Of a stretch of DNA of 64,000 nucleotides, positions 33,247 through 40,263 are shown piece after piece. Made by a program: the position numbers and the translations under genes. How positions within the stretch are numbered: position 1 is the first letter of the stretch; each line of letters opens with the position of its first letter. The stretch lies in assembly GCA_002409625.1 (NCBI GenBank), contig DHNY01000006.1, positions 71,759-135,758 on the forward strand, written 5' to 3'. The notes under the pieces are model-generated. The model was given only the letters and a program-made list of their open reading frames with translations. It was not told where the DNA came from and did no database searches. The DNA is from Anaerolineaceae bacterium UBA5404 (lineage in GTDB: Bacteria > Chloroflexota > Anaerolineae > Anaerolineales > Anaerolineaceae).

Positions 33247-33630
33247 ATGGAGAATGATTTTAGATTATACAGACCTTTATATAGCCCCGTGGCATATTTG
33301 TTCAGCGGGGAGGAAGCCTTGCGGATTTACTATAAGTTTTTCCCAAAGGGCGCGAAAGTAGACACGCCAGCGATGGAGTGGGCGTTGCAGACGGAGCTAC
33401 AGATCAGGCATTTTTGCCAAACGAGGCTCGATATTCCTGCCAAGCCGCTTCCAGAGCTTGATGTACCAGAGGATTTTGTGAGACTAGTCGAAGGTGCTGA
33501 CGCCACTGGGAGATTCCCGCGTCTTTGTCAGGTATCGAGTGCCCTGGCCAAACAGCTTCTCGATTTATCTCAACAGAAAGATGACCGATGTGATCATCAC
33601 GATGTTCTTGAGCACGGAGCCAGTTTGTGA
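33247..33630 (+). CDS. Phage early protein, 127 aa
   Basis: First gene after the early promoter. Begins MENDFRLYRPLYSPVAYLFSG; no recognised fold. Contains a Cys/His-containing tail (DDRCDHHDVLEHG). Position suggests an early regulatory or takeover function (inference). Ribosome site AAAGGA lies about 10 bp upstream. Confidence 0.6.
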   Translation: MENDFRLYRPLYSPVAYLFSGEEALRIYYKFFPKGAKVDTPAMEWALQTELQIRHFCQTRLDIPAKPLPELDVPEDFVRLVEGADATGRFPRLCQVSSALAKQLLDLSQQKDDRCDHHDVLEHGASL

Positions 33631-33695
33631 AGGATGGTTTCATGAATCACCTCATTTTTTTAGTTTGATTTTACCTTAGATAAGAAAGGAGCCCA

Positions 33696-33866
33696 ATGAC
33701 AGACACGAGCACAGATATTAACCGCGTTATTACTTTTTCTCTTTCGGACAGTGTAATCCGCAAGATGAACGAGCTGGATACTGAGAAAAACCGATCCGCT
33801 TTAATCAGAACTTTGATTGAAGAGGAGCACGCGCGGAAATTTGGAAACAAGAAAATGAGCGAATGA
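33696..33866 (+). CDS. Ribbon-helix-helix DNA-binding protein, 56 aa
   Basis: Arc/MetJ-type fold: strand VITFSLS, helix DSVIRKMNELDTE, turn KNRSALIRTLIEEE. Ideal AAAGGAG upstream of the ATG; the stop overlaps the next start by ATGA (33863-33866). RHH dimers bind short palindromic or tandem sites, so this is one candidate for the protein that recognises the dispersed 13-mer. It is encoded in the early operon. Confidence 0.72.
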   Translation: MTDTSTDINRVITFSLSDSVIRKMNELDTEKNRSALIRTLIEEEHARKFGNKKMSE

Positions 33867-34051
33867 TGAAAACAGCCCAGGACGCATTGAAGGATTACTT
33901 TACTGAGTATGAGGATTGCGATCACCCAAGAAACGCCCGTTGGCCATTTGTTGGACTTTTAGACATTTGCGAAATATGTGGGCGAGTTATCCCAGACAGG
34001 CGTGTTTCCTTGGTAAAGGATGACGCGGTTCAAGAACAGGATCTGCCATGA
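33863..34051 (+). CDS. Phage hypothetical protein with CxxC, 62 aa
   Basis: Translationally coupled to the RHH gene (ATGA) and to the next gene (ATGA at 34048-34051). Contains CDHPRNARWPF and ICEICGRVIPD, together a possible four-ligand zinc site. Function unknown. Codons TEY carry a dispersed motif (33899). Confidence 0.6.
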   Translation: MMKTAQDALKDYFTEYEDCDHPRNARWPFVGLLDICEICGRVIPDRRVSLVKDDAVQEQDLP

Positions 34052-34308
34052 ACATCGGCGATTTCATAGCTGCATGGTTTGTAATTTGGACGTTAATAGC
34101 CCCACCGATTGCGTTGGTGGCATGGATTGTTGAAAAAATTGAGCATAACTTAAACAACAAACATAGCAAAAGAAGGATAAGAAATGGAAAAAACAAAAAC
34201 CGAAAGACCGGAGCCTATTGGGTTCGAAAGTCCGGCGTATGTGCCAAATTTACCGAAGCCACAAGTTTCAGAGTTTACGCAACGCCTAAACGCGTTGGAA
34301 GAGGGTGA
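34048..34308 (+). CDS. Small single-pass membrane protein
   Basis: 86 aa, one N-terminal transmembrane segment (about 6-28) and a strongly basic tail. The last 125 bases overlap the next gene in a different frame, so either the overlap is real or this frame carries a mutation and once ended sooner. Start coupled by ATGA to the upstream gene. Confidence 0.5.
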   Translation: MNIGDFIAAWFVIWTLIAPPIALVAWIVEKIEHNLNNKHSKRRIRNGKNKNRKTGAYWVRKSGVCAKFTEATSFRVYATPKRVGRG

Positions 34309-34570
34309 GATTTTGTGCGCGGTTTATCCGGAAGATATGCCAATTGAAGTGATGCGCCAGTTACGAATTAACCACATGAGTAACGCACATAGCATTTATG
34401 GAAGGGGCGTTGTGTCGAGCGCATTGAGGGGAAAGCGCATTTACCTGTGGAAACGCCCTGTTGTTGAGGAAGTTGGTCCGGTTGTATACCGGGCGGTACC
34501 CAAAGAGATGTTAGAGCGGGAGCCTAAGCCCCCGAAACATAATCAATACACAAATCCGAGAAATAGATAA
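34184..34570 (+). CDS. Phage hypothetical protein, 128 aa
   Basis: Starts MEKTKTERPEPIGFESPAYV after AAGGATA. A central helical portion (FTQRLNALEEGEILCAVYPEDMP) is followed by a beta-rich segment (GKRIYLWKRPVVEE) and a Pro/Lys/Asn-rich tail. No known domain. Confidence 0.6.
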   Translation: MEKTKTERPEPIGFESPAYVPNLPKPQVSEFTQRLNALEEGEILCAVYPEDMPIEVMRQLRINHMSNAHSIYGRGVVSSALRGKRIYLWKRPVVEEVGPVVYRAVPKEMLEREPKPPKHNQYTNPRNR

Positions 34571-34586
34571 GCGAAAGGAAAAAACA

Positions 34587-35255
34587 ATGAACAATTTAGA
34601 TATTTTGAATGAAGAAGTCGTAGCCCCAAGTTTTGAGCTTTGGGGACAGGCCTATGTGACTGTGTGGAAAGCCGCGCTGGTGAAAGGCCAAGGGAAGGTT
34701 GAGTTTGATCCAGTCATGCATAAACGCATGGTGTGGGCGATTGACCTTTCAATTATTCCTTTGACGGGCGCGAACGCACGAACTGCAGAACGCTCTATGA
34801 TCCAAACTTCCAATGAGTGGAAGCTTACCCAGGCTTCAATTAAGGAGCTTGGAATTGAGCCATCTGAGGTTGATCAGAAATTCGTGAAGATTTCGTTCAA
34901 ACCGACCGGCGAGACATATGTAAATGCGGCCGGTGAGGAAAAGAACAAGACCTACATTCATTTTGAAAAGGTCTACCAAGACGAAGCTTCATGTTTGGAA
35001 GATGCCCTCTTCGAAGATGACACGCAAACAGCAGATGTTCCAACTGAGCAACAAGGTGATCAAGATAAGGAAGTCGCAACCGCATTACTCGGCCAAATGG
35101 TCCGTACAGCCGTAAAAGGCAGCAAAGACCTTGTCGGGGTCCTGAACGCACTTAGAAGTAGTCTTCCAAAATCACCGGTTGTTTCAAAGCATTTCACGCT
35201 TGATTCGGCTGAACTCTTGGCAATGGTGCAACAAGAAATGGCGGTAGCAGCATGA
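34587..35255 (+). CDS. Phage early protein, 222 aa
   Basis: Begins MNNLDILNEEVVAPSFELWG after GAAAGGA. Beta-rich N-terminal half (WAIDLSIIPL, KFVKISFKPTGE) followed by an acidic linker and a helical C-terminus. Size and place in front of the ERCC4 nuclease and RecA-like ATPase would suit a DNA-metabolism accessory, but no motif proves it. Overlaps the next gene by ATGA. Confidence 0.6.
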   Translation: MNNLDILNEEVVAPSFELWGQAYVTVWKAALVKGQGKVEFDPVMHKRMVWAIDLSIIPLTGANARTAERSMIQTSNEWKLTQASIKELGIEPSEVDQKFVKISFKPTGETYVNAAGEEKNKTYIHFEKVYQDEASCLEDALFEDDTQTADVPTEQQGDQDKEVATALLGQMVRTAVKGSKDLVGVLNALRSSLPKSPVVSKHFTLDSAELLAMVQQEMAVAA

Positions 35256-35410
35256 AATGCGATGTGGAAGTTACCTGTATCTACAAAGAGAATTTCATAC
35301 GCGCCTACGTAGAGCATCCTGGCGATTACAGTGAAAAGGAAGCTTATGAACTTGCCAAAGAGCGCGATGAAGAAGCAACCATCCAATTTTTAGCTTCTTT
35401 GGATTGGTAG
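35252..35410 (+). CDS. Small phage protein, 52 aa
   Basis: Starts MKCDVEVTCIYKENFIRAYV, acidic helical end with FLASLDW. Coupled by ATGA to the preceding gene. No recognised domain. Confidence 0.55.
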   Translation: MKCDVEVTCIYKENFIRAYVEHPGDYSEKEAYELAKERDEEATIQFLASLDW

Positions 35411-35423
35411 TCAATCTCCTCCT

Positions 35424-35488
35424 GTGCGCGGATGGCCCAAGTGTTTTTCCCCCTTTTTCACTTGCCTGGTTCGACTCCAGGGCGCACC
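35424..35488 (+). ncRNA. tRNA-like RNA with a T5C5T5 loop
   Basis: In the gap between genes, GTGCGC (35424-35429) pairs with GCGCAC (35482-35487) as an acceptor-like stem; CAAGTG/CACTTG (35438-35443, 35459-35464) is a perfect 6-bp hairpin whose 15-nt loop is exactly TTTTTCCCCCTTTTT; CCTGG/CCAGG (35465-35469, 35477-35481) around TTCGACT is a canonical T arm. There is no usable anticodon loop and almost no D arm. It is either a decayed tRNA or a tRNA mimic. A dispersed motif follows at 35499. Confidence 0.5.
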
Positions 35489-35519
35489 TTGAATTTATCT
35501 TACTGAGTAAAGGAATATC

Positions 35520-36248
35520 ATGGGAATAACAGCAGTAGTCATTGACTCACGGGAACCAGAATGGGTTCAAAATCTGAAATTCGGCGGTGTGCCGACTACA
35601 GTAGCAGCGTTGGACTTTGGCGATTTGCACGTTCTTTGTGATGATGACACCACATTGATCATCGAACGCAAAACAGCAGACGATTTTCTTAATAGCCTAA
35701 AAAGCGACCGTTTGATGATGCAAAGCGCGAAGTGCGCAACGGCCAGACTTGAAGCGCAGTTGGCTTTTAATACGATGGATTCCGTTTGGCCTTACCTGGT
35801 TATTTCCGGCGCTTTTTATCCAGGATCTACAGGGAAGGTCATCACTCAGCGCGGCGTTACTGGATGGAACTGGAACTCCGTTATGGGCGCGCTACTCAGT
35901 ATACAGGAAATGGGAACGGCGGTGGTTTTTACTGCTGATAACGACTCGTATGAAAAAACGGTCATGCTATTAGCCGCACGGAAACGTAAACCTGAGACAC
36001 AAATTTTACCGCCCAAACCGCCTAATATTTTAGGTCCAGCGCACCAAATTATTGCCTCGTTGCCAGGCATAGGTGTTGAGCGTCTCAAAACAGTCATGGA
36101 CTATGCGGGCGGTCAAGCAGGATGGGCGTTAGTTGGGCTTACTGATCCTGATCAAGAATATAAAGGGATCCCTCTAAGTGTGAATAGAAGAATTCGAGCC
36201 GCAATGCGATTGAAAGACGATGAGCGGCTTGTGATTGTAAATCAATAA
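35520..36248 (+). CDS. ERCC4-type (XPF-like) nuclease
   Basis: 242 aa. Nuclease motif: VIDSREP near the N-terminus, FGDLHVL and IIERKTADDFLNSLKSDRL (about 49-67), the ERKxxxD signature. C-terminal helix-hairpin-helix region (IIASLPGIGVERL). Phage ERCC4 proteins cut branched or flap DNA in recombination and replication. Precedes a RecA/Sak4-like ATPase. A copy of the dispersed motif lies just ahead of its ribosome site. Confidence 0.85.
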   Translation: MGITAVVIDSREPEWVQNLKFGGVPTTVAALDFGDLHVLCDDDTTLIIERKTADDFLNSLKSDRLMMQSAKCATARLEAQLAFNTMDSVWPYLVISGAFYPGSTGKVITQRGVTGWNWNSVMGALLSIQEMGTAVVFTADNDSYEKTVMLLAARKRKPETQILPPKPPNILGPAHQIIASLPGIGVERLKTVMDYAGGQAGWALVGLTDPDQEYKGIPLSVNRRIRAAMRLKDDERLVIVNQ

Positions 36249-36273
36249 TCAAATCAAAAAAGAAAGGTAAACA

Positions 36274-37329
36274 ATGAAAACTCTAACAAAACACAATCCT
36301 ATTACTGGCCTTGTTCACATAACGGGTGAGCCAGACACAGGCAAAACAACCTTTGCGCTTAGCACAGGCTTTGCTCCATCCGAGATCGCATTTTTTGATG
36401 ACGATCTCAAAACACAATCAATTGCAGATCAGTTGAAGGCGGCTGGTACGCCATTTGGGCACTATGTCAACTTGACCAAGAAATCTTTGAGTATGCGAGA
36501 AATCGAGTTCCATGACTTAGTGATGAGCGAACTGGATAAGCTTGAAGGAAAGTCTTTCAAGGTGCTTATTTTTGATACGTGGACGCGGTTCGAAAATACT
36601 TTTCATCCTGTTGTGCAAAAGGATCCTATGCGGTTCAAACAGTTTTATTCACCACGCGGTGATATCAAGGGCGCAGAAATTTGGAAAGCGTCTTTTGATT
36701 ATGAAGCTATTGTCATTGACCGATTGCTCCAAATTGCGCCGCTGGTCATATTGAGTACGCACCTCAAAGACCACAATATTGGTGCGGTCAAAACGGGTGC
36801 GCAGGTGCCGGATTGCAAGAAACCGGTGGTGGAAAAATCAAGAATTCGGCTTTGGCTTCGTCATAATCCTAATGGACCGGCTCCGATTGGGCTTGTGCTC
36901 AAGCGACTAAGTAAAGTAGAAGTTGGACCTCAAGGAATTGTTCCCATCAATGTGTTGCCCCGAAAAATCAACCCTTGCACATGGCCAAGAATTTTAGAGT
37001 ATTGGGATAAGCCAATTGGTGATAATGAGCCAAGTGCTGATGAAGTGCCAAATGCTTTTGAGCTTTCAATCCTGGACGGTGTCCTAACTGCTGATCAAAA
37101 GGACGCATTAAGAATCAATCGCGTTGAAGCCGATATCAAGGTTCAAGACGAAAACGAAGCACGAAGGCTTGAACTGGAAGCAAAACGAGCGCCAAAGCCG
37201 ACTGTTGGATTGTCTGACCTATTGGCAGCGTTTGGTGAACCAGCGGTTATTGAAGCCAATGGCGGTGCGTTACCCTCAACAGACGCGGAGATATCGGGAG
37301 TGGCGTCAAAATTATTTGGCGGTGTGTAA
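36274..37329 (+). CDS. RecA-like P-loop ATPase (Sak4/phage AAA type)
   Basis: 351 aa. Walker A GEPDTGKTT (residues 18-26), acidic strand IAFFDDDLKT, Walker B-type KVLIFDTWTRFE, and VILSTHLKDH. The layout fits phage Sak4-like recombinase-associated ATPases. The C-terminal third (after about 265) is charged and helical, ending in a tail that may bind a partner SSB or nuclease. Stop overlaps the next start (TAATG). Confidence 0.72.
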   Translation: MKTLTKHNPITGLVHITGEPDTGKTTFALSTGFAPSEIAFFDDDLKTQSIADQLKAAGTPFGHYVNLTKKSLSMREIEFHDLVMSELDKLEGKSFKVLIFDTWTRFENTFHPVVQKDPMRFKQFYSPRGDIKGAEIWKASFDYEAIVIDRLLQIAPLVILSTHLKDHNIGAVKTGAQVPDCKKPVVEKSRIRLWLRHNPNGPAPIGLVLKRLSKVEVGPQGIVPINVLPRKINPCTWPRILEYWDKPIGDNEPSADEVPNAFELSILDGVLTADQKDALRINRVEADIKVQDENEARRLELEAKRAPKPTVGLSDLLAAFGEPAVIEANGGALPSTDAEISGVASKLFGGV

Positions 37330-38153
37330 TGGCACGAAGTTTGATTTTTGAAGAAAATGGTGCGTTCGTAGTGAAAACGCCTTATAGCAAACCGATGGTT
37401 GAGTCTCTGAAGTCATTGCCAACAAGCGAACGGAAATATGATCCAGGCCGAAAGGTTTGGATCATAGAACCTAAACATGGTCCTTTGGTTTCTTCATGGA
37501 TATCGGTTTTCTTTGGCGAAAACATAAGCCTTCCAGATATACCTAGATCTATTGATCAAAAGGTTCATCGCGCATTTGCGGTTAGATACTTGGGATGTTG
37601 TAGAGATCGCGCGGACGGGCGTTCAAGCGCATATGGATATGTAGACGGGAATTGGTCGATTTTGTTTCCTGAGACTGTTCTTAGGAAGTTTTTTGGCGGT
37701 TCGGTTTCCGTGCCGAACGATAAAGACAATTACTTTGCGCTTTTAGGGATCGCAAAATCTGCAAGCCAGGATGATGTCGCTAAAGGGTATCGAAGGATGG
37801 CGAAGTTATGGCATCCAGATGTATGCAAAGATGACAATGCTCATGAAATATTCATGCAGATCCAAACTGCATATGAAACCCTACGAGATACAGACACGCG
37901 GCAAAGATACGAAGCCGGATTAATGTTTGAAACCCTGATGGCACAACCAAAAACAAAGCCTGTCTTGGATACTGAGTATGGTTACAGATCACCGCTTAGA
38001 TCCGGTGTCATTGTTGTTTATGGCGTTCAGAAACTGAACATGTTCGAAGTGGAAGAGATCCTTTCATGGGATGATATTGTAGATCGTCAAGGACGCGTGT
38101 TGGTAACCTCATGGCCAAGTGGGGCAACAGAGCCAGTGGAAGAGTGGCTCTAA
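37329..38153 (+). CDS. J-domain protein with HARP-like N-terminus
   Basis: 274 aa. J domain at about 133-198 with NYFALLGIAKSASQDDVAK, KLWHPDVCKDD (HPD at about 162-164) and YETLRDTDTRQRYEAG. The first 60 residues (FVVKTPYSKPMVESLKSLPTS...DPGRKVWIIEP) resemble a HARP-type module found with annealing helicases. J domains recruit and stimulate DnaK, so this may steer host DnaK to phage replication complexes (inference). Confidence 0.8.
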   Translation: MARSLIFEENGAFVVKTPYSKPMVESLKSLPTSERKYDPGRKVWIIEPKHGPLVSSWISVFFGENISLPDIPRSIDQKVHRAFAVRYLGCCRDRADGRSSAYGYVDGNWSILFPETVLRKFFGGSVSVPNDKDNYFALLGIAKSASQDDVAKGYRRMAKLWHPDVCKDDNAHEIFMQIQTAYETLRDTDTRQRYEAGLMFETLMAQPKTKPVLDTEYGYRSPLRSGVIVVYGVQKLNMFEVEEILSWDDIVDRQGRVLVTSWPSGATEPVEEWL

Positions 38154-38371
38154 TGAAAACACATCTTATTAAAGAAAATGCCAAATTGTGGCAAACGACC
38201 GTAGTTGAAGTCGCAAACGATGATGATGATATTGTGGAAATCGCTAAAAATCTTATCGCTGAACTCAACCATATGAGAGGAAAGCCAACAGGCATTGGTC
38301 TTAATAGTGCGTTGGAACTGCTTGCAGCTTTAGGTGTGTACTTGAATGAGGTAATGAATGAAGAAGTCTAG
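38153..38371 (+). CDS. Phage hypothetical protein, 72 aa
   Basis: Start coupled by TAATG to the J-domain gene. Acidic centre (VANDDDDIVEIAKNLI) and helical end. No known domain. Confidence 0.6.
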   Translation: MKTHLIKENAKLWQTTVVEVANDDDDIVEIAKNLIAELNHMRGKPTGIGLNSALELLAALGVYLNEVMNEEV

Positions 38372-38570
38372 AGACCTTGAAGTAGAGAATATGAAAATGA
38401 GCCTGGAATTAGGCGTGTTGCAAGACGATTTACTAAGTATGCAAGGATTAGTAACAGAAATCGAAACTATTCTAGGTGAAATCAAGTCACACTACTCCGA
38501 TCGCCATGAAGTTTACAACTTGGTATGTCATGGACAAGAGGTGATTAAGGCGTGGAAAGTAGTTAGGTAG
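38358..38570 (+). CDS. Small coiled-coil protein, 70 aa
   Basis: Overlaps the previous gene by 14 bp. Heptad pattern LEVENMKMSLELGVLQDDLLS suggests a coiled coil. Function unknown. Confidence 0.6.
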   Translation: MKKSRDLEVENMKMSLELGVLQDDLLSMQGLVTEIETILGEIKSHYSDRHEVYNLVCHGQEVIKAWKVVR

Positions 38571-38623
38571 CTATGTTCGGTAAAGAAATACTTTCTTGGA
38601 TTACTGAGTAGAAAAGGAAAAGA

Positions 38624-38668
38624 ATGAAAACAAATGAGATTGCATGGCGAGAGAGAGGTGAGGGATGA
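38624..38668 (+). CDS. Possible 14-aa leader peptide
   Basis: ATG follows AAAAGGAAAAG, and the TGA overlaps the next start (ATGA, 38665-38668), so it could couple translation to the downstream gene. Very short; the alternative is that the ribosome site simply serves upstream sequence. Confidence 0.25.
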   Translation: MKTNEIAWRERGEG

Positions 38669-38853
38669 GTAGCACATTCGAAGAGGATTTAGAACGAGGG
38701 TATTTAGCGGACGGCGCACCGCTTGAAGATAGCGAAATTTGCAAAGAATTAGAAACCGAGGACGGAAGCCTTATACCAGGAACAAACGCGTATTACAAAC
38801 AGCACAAAGAAGATACGGCGAAGCTTGAAGCGTGGGTAAAAGGTGTCGGATGA
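38665..38853 (+). CDS. Small acidic phage protein, 62 aa
   Basis: Begins MSSTFEEDLERGYLADGAPL, strongly acidic. Coupled on both sides by ATGA overlaps. No recognised domain. Confidence 0.55.
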   Translation: MSSTFEEDLERGYLADGAPLEDSEICKELETEDGSLIPGTNAYYKQHKEDTAKLEAWVKGVG

Positions 38854-38969
38854 CAAATCGTGTCCCAGATCCAGACGCTGGTGTTGGATGTGTGCTTTTG
38901 ATGGGACTTGTATTAATCGCTTTGGCGATTGTGTTTCTCTTCGCATTACTAATACGTGCTTTTATTTAG
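38850..38969 (+). CDS. Small single-pass membrane protein, 39 aa
   Basis: Starts MTNRVPDPDAGVGCVLLMGL; residues about 14-37 are one hydrophobic helix. Start overlaps the previous stop (ATGA). Its size is that of small phage membrane effectors, but the role is unknown. Confidence 0.55.
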   Translation: MTNRVPDPDAGVGCVLLMGLVLIALAIVFLFALLIRAFI

Positions 38970-38980
38970 AAAGGAAAAAA

Positions 38981-39547
38981 ATGTTAAATACCATGAATCA
39001 AATAGTACCAGGCTCCATTGCGGACGTTGCGAAAACAACAGGCAAATCCATTGCCCAAACCTTCATGCATGCCAAAGTGGTAACTATCGTTGATGTATCA
39101 GGATCTATGGGCACGCTCGACTCCACAGGCGGGCAAAGCCGTTACTCAGTAGCGTGTAAGGAGCTTGCCTTCATTCAAAAGCAGAACCCTGGAAAAGTAG
39201 CCGTTATTGCTTTCTCAAACAATTCTGAGTTTTGTCCTGGCGGTGTGCCGTTCTTCGAAGGTGGCGGAACAGATCTAGCAGGCGCATTGCGGTATGCGAA
39301 AATCGCCGATATTCCAGGTATGAACATCATAGTTATCAGTGATGGTGAGCCAAACAAACCAGATACAGTATTGGAAGTTGCCAGGACTTACAAGAACAAA
39401 ATATCCGTGATTTATGTAGGTCCAGAACAAAGGCCATATGGCCGTGATTTTCTTCACAAATTAGCCAATGTTACAGGCGGGCAAACGATTACAGCTGATA
39501 CCGCCCGTGAACTCAGTAAAAGCGTCCAGTATTTGATGGCTGGATAA
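38981..39547 (+). CDS. von Willebrand factor A domain protein
   Basis: 188 aa. vWA fold with a complete metal-ion-dependent adhesion site: DVSGSMG (Asp38, Ser40, Ser42), Thr in GGGTDLAGAL and Asp in ISDGEPNKPD. Cytoplasmic, no signal peptide. In cellular systems stand-alone vWA proteins pair with MoxR-type AAA ATPases; here the nearest AAA proteins are the Sak4-like and D5-like ATPases. AAAGGAAAAAA precedes the ATG at 38981. Confidence 0.85.
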   Translation: MLNTMNQIVPGSIADVAKTTGKSIAQTFMHAKVVTIVDVSGSMGTLDSTGGQSRYSVACKELAFIQKQNPGKVAVIAFSNNSEFCPGGVPFFEGGGTDLAGALRYAKIADIPGMNIIVISDGEPNKPDTVLEVARTYKNKISVIYVGPEQRPYGRDFLHKLANVTGGQTITADTARELSKSVQYLMAG

Positions 39548-39560
39548 GGAAGGAGAAAAA

Positions 39561-39812
39561 ATGACTATGAGTGAATTGTTTATTGAGAATTTTTCCAAAA
39601 TCGCAAATAAGATGTTGAATTCACACTCACATATTAAGAGATTGGAAGACCAAAATTACTGGTCTCGACTAGCGATTAGTAATGCTGAAAAAGAGATAAG
39701 TAAGTACAAACAAATACTGTGCGAATCTGAAAAGGAACTCAAAATCCTGGTTGAACAAAGCCTGTCTGAACGCGTCGATACAGACAACAAAAAGGAGACT
39801 GATAATGAATAA
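39561..39812 (+). CDS. Coiled-coil phage protein, 83 aa
   Basis: Charged and helical throughout (ANKMLNSHSHIKRLEDQ, NAEKEISKYKQILCESEKELK). GGAGAAAA ribosome site; an in-frame ATG at 39567 is also possible. Overlaps the next start. Function unknown. Confidence 0.6.
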   Translation: MTMSELFIENFSKIANKMLNSHSHIKRLEDQNYWSRLAISNAEKEISKYKQILCESEKELKILVEQSLSERVDTDNKKETDNE

Positions 39813-40254
39813 CGAAATGTTTTTAGGACTTGTAAAAGAACTGCATGAAGCAAGATTAGCCAATGAAAGCGCGTGCAGTTTGTTTTCGAAACTAAAAAAG
39901 GACTTTGAAACAAGCGAGCCTTTTCTTAGTGCGAAGGAAACCGCTACTGAGACTGGCAAACGCGTTACAGCACTTCAAAACCAACTTAAACAAGGTCTGC
40001 TTGAAGACAAAGAATTCATGCCGCCTTTCAAAGCCGCATGGCTTATTGATACTACGAACATTGAAATTTATAATGATAAAGCCATGACCTGGGCACGTGA
40101 AAACATGCCAGTAGCTATTAGTGAGGTTCTTGATCTAAAGTTGCTTGAAAAATTTGCAAAGGACAATGAGAAAAAACCAGAACTCGTTCCTTTTGCCACA
40201 ATCATAAAAGGGAATGACGCTAGGATTGCTTCAGATCTATCAAAGTTCCTCTAG
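39805..40254 (+). CDS. Phage early protein, 149 aa
   Basis: Starts MNNEMFLGLVKELHEARLAN after AAAGGAGA. Helical N-terminal half, then FKAAWLIDTTNIEIYNDKAMTWARENMP. Resembles small phage proteins of the replication block (host-nuclease-inhibitor-like in layout), but this cannot be shown from motifs. Confidence 0.55.
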   Translation: MNNEMFLGLVKELHEARLANESACSLFSKLKKDFETSEPFLSAKETATETGKRVTALQNQLKQGLLEDKEFMPPFKAAWLIDTTNIEIYNDKAMTWARENMPVAISEVLDLKLLEKFAKDNEKKPELVPFATIIKGNDARIASDLSKFL

Positions 40255-40263
40255 CTTCTACTT

